From Clostridiaceae bacterium (GTDB lineage: Bacteria; Bacillota; Clostridia; Oscillospirales; Acutalibacteraceae), in assembly GCA_016297645.1 (NCBI GenBank), contig JAEDGF010000033.1, forward strand, positions 1 through 20,252: a DNA stretch of 20,252 nucleotides. The letters are read 5' to 3'. The notes below the pieces were generated by a model that searched no databases, had not been told where the DNA came from, and worked only from the letters and a program-made list of their open reading frames with translations. Positions 15,368-20,252 of this stretch are shown piece by piece (positions within the stretch are counted from its first letter, which is position 1; each line of letters opens with the position of its first letter). The position numbers were made by a program, and so were the translations under genes.

Positions 15368-15398
15368 AAAATGAAAAATAATTCGGAGGTAAAACTCA

Positions 15399-17651
15399 AT
15401 GAGCGAAGAAAACACAAAGAATCTCACTCCGGACACCGACGGCGCGCAGCCGGCAAACGGTGAAAGCACGGACGAGAACCTCACGCAGGAGCTTGAACAG
15501 CTTCGCGATACTTTTCAGGCGACATACGACAAAACAGCCGCCGAAGCCGCCGAAAAGGATGAGGACACAACACAGGACGGACCGGTCATTCAGGCTATCG
15601 ACTATTCGGACGAAAAGGCTTACGACGAGCTGAATGATGACGACGAAAAAGATGATTCGGAAGAAGAAGAGTTTGCGAAGCGCGCAAGACCGAAGAAAAA
15701 GAAAAAATCGGGCAAGGCAGGCTTAACTGTCTGCGTGATAGTTATGATTCTGTCGCTTCTCTCCACGGCGTTCCTTGCGGGCGCGCTGACTTCCGTTATA
15801 AAAGTACCGGACTCTGCCGACTACATGAGCAACATGATAAAGGCATCGTCCGCAAAAACAGCTGCCGAAAGAATAAAATACCATAAAGCGGCTCTCGAAT
15901 TCTGCACCGAGCAGAACGGACTTGAAAGCAACCGTCAGAAGCTCATCGAAAGCATCGTAGTCGACACCTGCGAAACAGAGGGCTTCGGCGCGGCAAAGAC
16001 ATACTTTGACGAAAACGGCACCGAGGACATGAAAAAGTCGCCCAAGACGGCTGAATTCAAGGAATTCGTTGAGGTAAGCGACAAGATAGGCAGCATTGCC
16101 GACAAGGCTTTCGACGCCGTACAGTCCTACGCGGACAAAGAGGAGAAGCCGGACTTCAAGAAAATCGCAAAGGAGATCGGCGCTAACGATCTTATTGTGA
16201 ACGATATAGCCGAGGCTCTCGAAAGCATCTACAACGGCGCTGTCGCAGCAAAGGCGGCTTCGAGCGAGGAACAGATACAGTCTGTTTCAAAGAGCTATCT
16301 TACGGCTTATCAGACACTTAATTCCATGGGCGCTTCGTGCCAGTTGCTCCTCGAACGCACCGCTCTTATGCTCTACAACAACGGCTACGCTTACGAAGCC
16401 AACATTATTATCAAAAACTACATGACGGAGGATATGCTCGCATCCCCCGTAACCGCCGAGTTCTCGGCCATGCAGAACGACATTAAATCCGCTTCCGCCT
16501 TCAAGGGCGACATTTATCAGCTTGCTTCCGAGCAGTTTGCCGCCGGAAAGACCTCGAAGGACGATTTCACCTCGCTTGTAACGGGCGACGGTCTGAGCGA
16601 AAAGATAAAGGAATCTATTGTCTCCATGATTGCAGACGCTGTCGAAGCCATGGAAGCCGAAAAGGACGCAAACCTCACAAAGGCATCCTCTCTCTATTCG
16701 CTCGCCCTCGATTCCGAAAAGGCACTCGGCATTTCAACGCTCGGTACGGCGTGGAAAACAACGGAGATACTTCTCAAAACCGGCAACATCCAGGGCGCAA
16801 ACGAAATTGCAACGAAGTATATCTCCGAAACCGAGCTTAAAGCAGCCGACAGTGAAAACACGGCTCTTTACAATACCGTAACACAGCTTTACAACGCGCA
16901 GAAGAACGCGAACGAAATATTCTACACCGCATATTCGAACTACTATTACTCGGGTACGGCTATTGACAAAGCGTCCGTGAACAAAGACCTTGACGCGCTT
17001 CTCACCTCGTCCTCGAACAATTACGATAAAGCGATGGTAGACTATTACAAGTACCTCACCGAGGCGTTCACCGACAAGGACACCGCAACGATGAAGAAGT
17101 ATCTTGAAGAGTATGCTTCGCTTCTTAAAGACTTCCCGCTCGTTTACAGCTACGACCTCATCGGTCAGTATATAAGCGAAAAGGACTACGCCGCTGCGTT
17201 CGAGCTTACCGACAAGGTGCTTGCAATCAACAAAGCGGACGACTATGCAGGCAAATACGCCTCCCTTCGCGACCGTATGAACGAGGGCGTTGAAAAGGGA
17301 CTCGCGACCGCCGAAAAGTCGATGGAGCTTTCGGGAGAAACCAACTACGCTGCGTATGAAGCGGCTCTCTGTTACCTCATTCTCGGCAACTACGAAAAGG
17401 CAATCGAGCTTACCTCCCCACTTGTCGAAGCCGGTCTTTCGTACGACCTGTGCGACCTTGTAAAGGTTCTCGAAGCACTCTACACCGAAAAGAGCGGCAC
17501 GGCAGCCGAAACTCTCAAAACACTTGTTACTCAGGTTGACAGCGCCATGAGCCAGAGTTCCGCAACCGTTTCAGATAACGCAAAAGCGATAATCGACGGT
17601 ACAAAGAAGCCTGCCGATGTACTCATGAGCGGTACTTATAACTTCTCATAA
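15399..17651 (+). CDS. single-pass membrane protein with acidic cytoplasmic tail and helical TPR-like exterior
   Basis: 750 residues, no family recognised. Residues 1-93 are strongly acidic and probably disordered (DDDEKDDSEEEE at ~80-91). A basic patch, RARPKKKKKSGK (~95-106), abuts a hydrophobic segment at ~108-131. This gives cytoplasmic N-terminus and outside C-terminus by the positive-inside rule. Residues ~137-750 are rich in Ala, Lys, Glu and Tyr in helical pairs that resemble tetratricopeptide repeats, clearest near the end (KDYAAAFELTDKVLAINKAD and GNYEKAIELTSPLVEAGLSY). No enzyme motif was seen. Ribosome site GGAGGT lies 8 bases before the ATG. The gene appears single, with its own promoter. 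A scaffold, adaptor or envelope-sensing role is only a guess. Confidence 0.85.
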   Translation: MSEENTKNLTPDTDGAQPANGESTDENLTQELEQLRDTFQATYDKTAAEAAEKDEDTTQDGPVIQAIDYSDEKAYDELNDDDEKDDSEEEEFAKRARPKKKKKSGKAGLTVCVIVMILSLLSTAFLAGALTSVIKVPDSADYMSNMIKASSAKTAAERIKYHKAALEFCTEQNGLESNRQKLIESIVVDTCETEGFGAAKTYFDENGTEDMKKSPKTAEFKEFVEVSDKIGSIADKAFDAVQSYADKEEKPDFKKIAKEIGANDLIVNDIAEALESIYNGAVAAKAASSEEQIQSVSKSYLTAYQTLNSMGASCQLLLERTALMLYNNGYAYEANIIIKNYMTEDMLASPVTAEFSAMQNDIKSASAFKGDIYQLASEQFAAGKTSKDDFTSLVTGDGLSEKIKESIVSMIADAVEAMEAEKDANLTKASSLYSLALDSEKALGISTLGTAWKTTEILLKTGNIQGANEIATKYISETELKAADSENTALYNTVTQLYNAQKNANEIFYTAYSNYYYSGTAIDKASVNKDLDALLTSSSNNYDKAMVDYYKYLTEAFTDKDTATMKKYLEEYASLLKDFPLVYSYDLIGQYISEKDYAAAFELTDKVLAINKADDYAGKYASLRDRMNEGVEKGLATAEKSMELSGETNYAAYEAALCYLILGNYEKAIELTSPLVEAGLSYDLCDLVKVLEALYTEKSGTAAETLKTLVTQVDSAMSQSSATVSDNAKAIIDGTKKPADVLMSGTYNFS

Positions 17652-17693
17652 CTCATTTTAATTAAAGTTTTATTTAAACTTTTAAAAATGATA

Positions 17694-17723
17694 TTGACAT
17701 ATACCCCTCAAATGTAGTATAGT
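17694..17723 (+). promoter_or_regulatory. strong promoter of the small secreted protein gene
   Basis: TTGACA (17694-17699), an 18-base spacer, TATAGT (17718-17723). The leader then contains an AT hairpin, AAAAAATC (17734-17741) with GATTTTTT (17749-17756), and the palindrome GGAAATTTCC (17777-17786) directly against the start codon. Confidence 0.8.
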
Positions 17724-17786
17724 TAGCGTGTACAAAAAATCAGTTTTAGATTTTTTATTCAAGATCAAGAAAGGGTGGAAATTTCC

Positions 17787-18212
17787 ATGAAAAAAATTAT
17801 TGCTGTTGCAATAGCTCTTGTCCTTGCACTGTCGGTATCTCTTTCCGTTTCCGCTACTGCTCTTAACGCAAAGTCGGATGCTCCCGTTGTCAAGCCCCTC
17901 TCCGGTGAAGATGTTGACATCGGTGGTATTATCGGCGGTCTCGGTGATAAGATCAAAATCGGCGATATCTTTGGCGGTATCGACCTTGACGGTATTCTCG
18001 GCAGCCTCGGCGGCGGAGATTTCGACATCAGCTCAATTATGGACTTTGTAAAGAATCTTTTCGGCAGCGGTGAAGACCCCACAGCCCCTTCCGATGATTC
18101 TACCGACGAAGTTCCTTCCGAGGAAGATTCCACAGATGAGCCTTCATCTGATGAGTATCCCTCAGACGAGCCTTCTTCCGACGATATCCCCGATACCGGC
18201 GATATCCGCTGA
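17787..18212 (+). CDS. small secreted Gly/Ile-rich protein with acidic Ser/Asp/Pro tail
   Basis: 141 residues, no family recognised. A signal peptide occupies ~1-24 (MKKIIAVAIALVLALSVSLS, cut near SATA). The middle (~44-92) is a Gly/Ile/Asp-rich series of short units of the kind IGGIIGGLGDKI, IGDIFGGIDL and DGILGSLGGG, ending in a hydrophobic helix-like SSIMDFVKNLFG. The tail (~93-141) is almost only Ser, Asp, Glu, Pro and Thr, with repeats of the type DEPSSDE, and closes with IPDTGDIR. IPDTGD resembles a sortase LPXTG signal, but no membrane segment or basic end follows, so covalent wall anchoring is unlikely. The start is fixed by AAGGGTGG at 17771-17778 and the signal peptide. Strong promoter and terminator make it a well-expressed single gene. 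Function unknown. Confidence 0.8.
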   Translation: MKKIIAVAIALVLALSVSLSVSATALNAKSDAPVVKPLSGEDVDIGGIIGGLGDKIKIGDIFGGIDLDGILGSLGGGDFDISSIMDFVKNLFGSGEDPTAPSDDSTDEVPSEEDSTDEPSSDEYPSDEPSSDDIPDTGDIR

Positions 18213-18260
18213 TTGAGTTAGTTCGGTCGAGCAGATCCCTCAAAATCATTAGTGTTTTGG

Positions 18261-18293
18261 CGGCACGGTTTTTACCGTGCCGTTTTTGTTTTT
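18261..18293 (+). terminator. strong intrinsic terminator after the small secreted protein gene
   Basis: CGGCACGGT (18261-18269) and ACCGTGCCG (18274-18282) form a perfect 9-bp stem with a TTTT loop, followed by TTTTTGTTTTT (18283-18293). It lies 49 bases after the stop. Confidence 0.95.
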
Positions 18294-18407
18294 ACGGCAG
18301 CCCTGTCCGGCTTTCTGTTCTGTGCAATTCTCCGCTGCGGTGCGCCGTCAGCGGTACAGCCTGTCTGAGTTTTGTTTTCGGCTTTTTCTTTCTGCCTATT
18401 TTCCGTA

Positions 18408-18436
18408 TTTACAAACGCACAAAACTATGGTAGTAT
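18408..18436 (+). promoter_or_regulatory. probable promoter of the metallophosphoesterase gene
   Basis: TTTACA (18408-18413), a 17-base spacer, TAGTAT (18431-18436). The rest of 18294-18512 shows only a hairpin CCGCTG/CAGCGG (18332-18354) and no gene. Confidence 0.5.
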
Positions 18437-18512
18437 ATGTCCGTAGGTTTATTGTTTTTGAATAAACTTGTCCGCGCTTTTTCACGGGCAAAAGGATAAG
18501 GAGAAGGAAAGA

Positions 18513-19826
18513 ATGAAACGAATTATCTCAATCGTTCTTGCGGCTGTTTTGGTTTTCGCCGCGCTTTCGGTTTCGGCGTTCGCAATGACCGCCCCCGAAG
18601 AATGGCTTGCGTCTTACGGCGGAAGGACAAAAACCGCCGGTAAAATGCTTGTAACCCCCGGCAAAAATGAAAACGCGCTCAACTTCACATGGTTTTCTTA
18701 CGCCGCAAACGAAAAGCTCGAATACCGTCCGGCAGGCGCTTCCGACGATTCCGTTTCGGTGCGTTCCTCCGTTTCGGTCAGCATAGGCAGCGGCTTCAAG
18801 CACACCGTAAAGCTCGCAGAGCTGCAAACGGGCAAATACACATATACTTTTACAACGAACGGCAAAAAGTCTGCCGAAAAAGAGTTCACAGTTGCCGATA
18901 CCTCGGGCAGCTACACCGTGATGTACTGCTCCGACCCTCAGCTCGGCAGATCGGGCAAAAAGAACTCCGATACCTCCGTTGCAAATGACGGCTACGGCTG
19001 GGAAAAGACGGTTGTTGAAGCCGTAAACAAGGGCGCAAGTCTTATTGTTTCGGGCGGAGATCAGATAAACGAAGGGCTTTCCCAAAAACAGATGAATGTC
19101 CTTCTCTCGGCAGATAAGCTCGACAGCATCCCCTTTGCGGGCGCACCCGGCAACCACGACTTTTACTCTCCCCTTTACTCCCGTTATTTCTCCGAAATGG
19201 GTGAAAACGGCGCAGGCAACGACCGCTATTTCCTGCACGGCGAAACGCTGTTTATAATTATAGACGCTCTCAACATGAACGGAGCGGCTCACGAAGTAAC
19301 AATAAGCAATGCCGTTTCGGCTTACCCCAACGCAAAGTGGCGCATTGCGGTTCTCCATATGTCCGCATATTCGCCCGATGAGGACGAGGCTTCAAACAAG
19401 CTCGCCACGCGCGCGCTCACTCCTCTTTTCGAGGAATATCAGATGGATCTTGTTTTGAGCGGTCACGACCACTTCTATTCAAGAACCGCCCCCACCAAGA
19501 ATGGCAAGCCTGCCGAGGGCGGAACTATCTACCTGCAAGCCGGTTCGGCATCCGGCGGAAAGTGCGGACATATGTCCGTTGACGGCAAGGACTATATCGA
19601 GTTTTCGTATGATGTACCGAGCGGTGACGCGTCTTATTCTCTGCTTCGCTTTGACGGCGACAGCCTTACGGTTTCTTCGTTTATAACAGGCACGGAAGAA
19701 CCCTTTGACGAGTTTTCGCTCTCCGCACGCAGTGAGCGCAGCAATTCTTCATCATTGAGCTTCTTTGCAAAAATAATAAAAGTGCTCGTAGATATTATAA
19801 ATACCGTTAAAGCACTTTTCCGTTGA
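18513..19826 (+). CDS. secreted metallophosphoesterase with purple-acid-phosphatase-like N-domain
   Basis: 437 residues. Signal peptide 1-24 (cut after AFA). Residues ~40-130 form a fibronectin III-like domain as in purple acid phosphatases. The calcineurin-like catalytic domain (~133-393) shows metal ligands in order: D141 in SDPQ (where DxH is usual), D183 in GGDQ, GNHD (213-216), H282 in VLHMS and GHDH (317-320). It should remove phosphate from small esters, nucleotides or phosphodiesters outside the cell with a two-metal centre. The last ~20 residues (FFAKIIKVLVDIINTVKALF) form a hydrophobic/amphipathic helix of unknown use, perhaps surface retention. The start at 18513 follows AAGGAG at 18498-18503 and opens the signal peptide. 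The gene stands alone between two terminators. Its exact substrate is unknown. Confidence 0.9.
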   Translation: MKRIISIVLAAVLVFAALSVSAFAMTAPEEWLASYGGRTKTAGKMLVTPGKNENALNFTWFSYAANEKLEYRPAGASDDSVSVRSSVSVSIGSGFKHTVKLAELQTGKYTYTFTTNGKKSAEKEFTVADTSGSYTVMYCSDPQLGRSGKKNSDTSVANDGYGWEKTVVEAVNKGASLIVSGGDQINEGLSQKQMNVLLSADKLDSIPFAGAPGNHDFYSPLYSRYFSEMGENGAGNDRYFLHGETLFIIIDALNMNGAAHEVTISNAVSAYPNAKWRIAVLHMSAYSPDEDEASNKLATRALTPLFEEYQMDLVLSGHDHFYSRTAPTKNGKPAEGGTIYLQAGSASGGKCGHMSVDGKDYIEFSYDVPSGDASYSLLRFDGDSLTVSSFITGTEEPFDEFSLSARSERSNSSSLSFFAKIIKVLVDIINTVKALFR

Positions 19827-19839
19827 TTATAAATACAAT

Positions 19840-19894
19840 ATATAATAGACAGTGGGCGTTATTCCGTAGAACAACGCCCACTGTTTGATTATAT
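19840..19894. terminator. long inverted repeat, likely two-way terminator
   Basis: ACAGTGGGCGTT (19849-19860) and AACGCCCACTGT (19873-19884) match perfectly over 12 bp with a 12-base loop. Outside these, ATATAAT (19840-19846) matches ATTATAT (19888-19894) after a 2-3 base break. The whole is about 55 bases and lies 14 bases past the metallophosphoesterase stop. T-rich or A-rich flanks on both sides fit termination in both directions. A small insertion element cannot be excluded. Confidence 0.75.
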
Positions 19895-20010
19895 ACTATT
19901 ATCTTGCAATAGTCAACAAGTATTTGCAAAAAAGATTATCTTTGTGTAACAGCCACAAGAACGCACATTATTTTTCATAAATAAAATGAATTGAATTACA
20001 ACATTATTTC

Positions 20011-20039
20011 TTGTAATATGTAATTAGCAAATATATTTT
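20011..20039 (+). promoter_or_regulatory. weak promoter candidate for the small lipoprotein
   Basis: TTGTAA (20011-20016), a 17-base spacer, TATTTT (20034-20039), in an AT-rich region where chance matches are common. The -35 box overlaps one arm of a hairpin ATTACAA/TTGTAAT (19995-20001 with 20011-20017). Confidence 0.25.
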
Positions 20040-20106
20040 TGAAAGCGGTGATACCAATGTTTTTTACCTGTTGACCACTAACAGCAACATAAGGAGACAG
20101 GAGAAA

Positions 20107-20211
20107 TTGAAAAAAATTACAATTATTACACTTTTACTTTGCAGCCTGTTTGCCACGATGATTTTCGGCAGCTGCACTGCCGACAATTCGAATAACCAAA
20201 AGGGGATGTAA
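20107..20211 (+). CDS. 34-codon lipoprotein-like ORF, possibly a frameshifted longer gene
   Basis: Starts with TTG, preceded by AAGGAG at 20091-20096 (10-base gap), a strong ribosome site. The product opens with a lipoprotein signal: basic KK, hydrophobic core ITIITLLLCSLF, then IFGSC with the candidate lipid-bearing Cys 23, followed by TADNSNNQKGM and stop. The mature part would be only 12 residues. Just before the stop lies AAAAGGGG; both other forward frames stay open from there to the window end (GDVKKAQTAKK or GCKKSPDRKKAELSNK). This could therefore be a substrate-binding or other lipoprotein gene broken by a one-base slip in that run, or a real tiny lipoprotein. The window ends 41 bases later, so it cannot be decided here. 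Confidence 0.55.
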   Translation: MKKITIITLLLCSLFATMIFGSCTADNSNNQKGM

Positions 20212-20252
20212 AAAAAGCCCAGACCGCAAAAAAGCGGAATTGTCGAACAAAA

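Larger units (their letters stand above)
14848..15398. other. gene-free stretch between thiT and the TPR-like membrane protein gene
   Basis: About 550 bases with no credible gene on either strand: short open frames exist (for example 15005-15262 plus) but have no ribosome site and an odd Arg/Lys/Pro-rich composition. It holds two terminator-like hairpins (14995-15027 and 15039-15082), a small inverted repeat GGCTGT/ACAGCC (14851-14856 with 14876-14881), and an imperfect hairpin around CGGAAT/ATTCCG near 15211-15235. A promoter lies at 15339-15367. An unrecognised small RNA between 15090 and 15330 cannot be excluded. Confidence 0.6.

Noticed and set aside
18189..18212. IPDTGD as a sortase anchoring signal
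   Set aside because: No hydrophobic segment or basic tail follows in any forward frame before stops, so anchoring is not supported.
1..20252. tRNA, rRNA, CRISPR array, transposase, phage or toxin-antitoxin genes
   Set aside because: Looked for on both strands; no cloverleaf, regular spaced repeats, DDE/recombinase motifs or paired small genes were recognised.

Overview
The window looks like chromosomal DNA from a Gram-positive clostridial bacterium, most likely an anaerobic gut or rumen member of the Oscillospirales/Ruminococcaceae type. This is an inference. It rests on a secreted leucine-rich-repeat protein carrying a type I dockerin, an MBOAT plus DHHW exopolysaccharide-acylation pair, an ECF-type thiamine transporter (ThiT) under a TPP riboswitch, strong AGGAGG-type ribosome sites, consensus sigma-A promoters and a RhaB-like kinase paired with FucU. 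There are no rRNA or tRNA genes, no CRISPR array and no recognisable transposase. The window begins at a terminator and ends just after (or within) a small lipoprotein gene.

Layout. (1) 1-5186, minus strand: an MBOAT O-acyltransferase and a DHHW-family protein form a two-gene envelope-polymer modification unit. Downstream lies a secreted LRR-dockerin protein with its own near-perfect promoter and a strong terminator. (2) 5187-5437: a divergent promoter region. (3) 5438-13998, plus strand: eight tightly packed genes with gaps of at most about 33 bases and several overlaps. They encode both halves of a heterodimeric ABC exporter, FucU (L-fucose mutarotase), a RhaB-type deoxysugar kinase, KsgA (16S rRNA dimethyltransferase), thymidylate kinase, a HAD phosphatase and thiamine pyrophosphokinase. 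(4) 14047-14847: a promoter, a TPP riboswitch with an intrinsic-terminator expression platform, and thiT. (5) 14848-15398: a gene-free stretch with two terminator-like hairpins and a promoter. (6) 15399-19826: three envelope or secreted proteins, namely a large single-pass membrane protein with an acidic cytoplasmic tail and a helical, TPR-like exterior, a small secreted Gly/Ile-rich protein with an acidic Ser/Pro tail, and a secreted metallophosphoesterase. (7) 19827-20252: an AT-rich end with a long inverted repeat and a 34-codon lipoprotein ORF that may be a frameshifted longer gene.

How the genes work together. The MBOAT/DHHW pair should transfer acyl groups to an extracytoplasmic polymer. 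The ABC pair is a classical asymmetric exporter: the first subunit has lost the catalytic Glu and switch His, the second keeps both. FucU and the kinase are two steps of 6-deoxysugar catabolism whose isomerase and aldolase are not in the window. The thiamine pyrophosphokinase (making TPP from thiamine) sits next to the TPP-repressed thiamine uptake protein, giving a compact salvage module. I saw no clear case of an undescribed defence or mobile system. The most unusual items are a roughly 60-residue Lys/Ala/Pro-rich insert inside an ABC nucleotide-binding domain, the small secreted protein that ends in IPDTGDIR without an anchor, and the possibly frameshifted lipoprotein at the window end.
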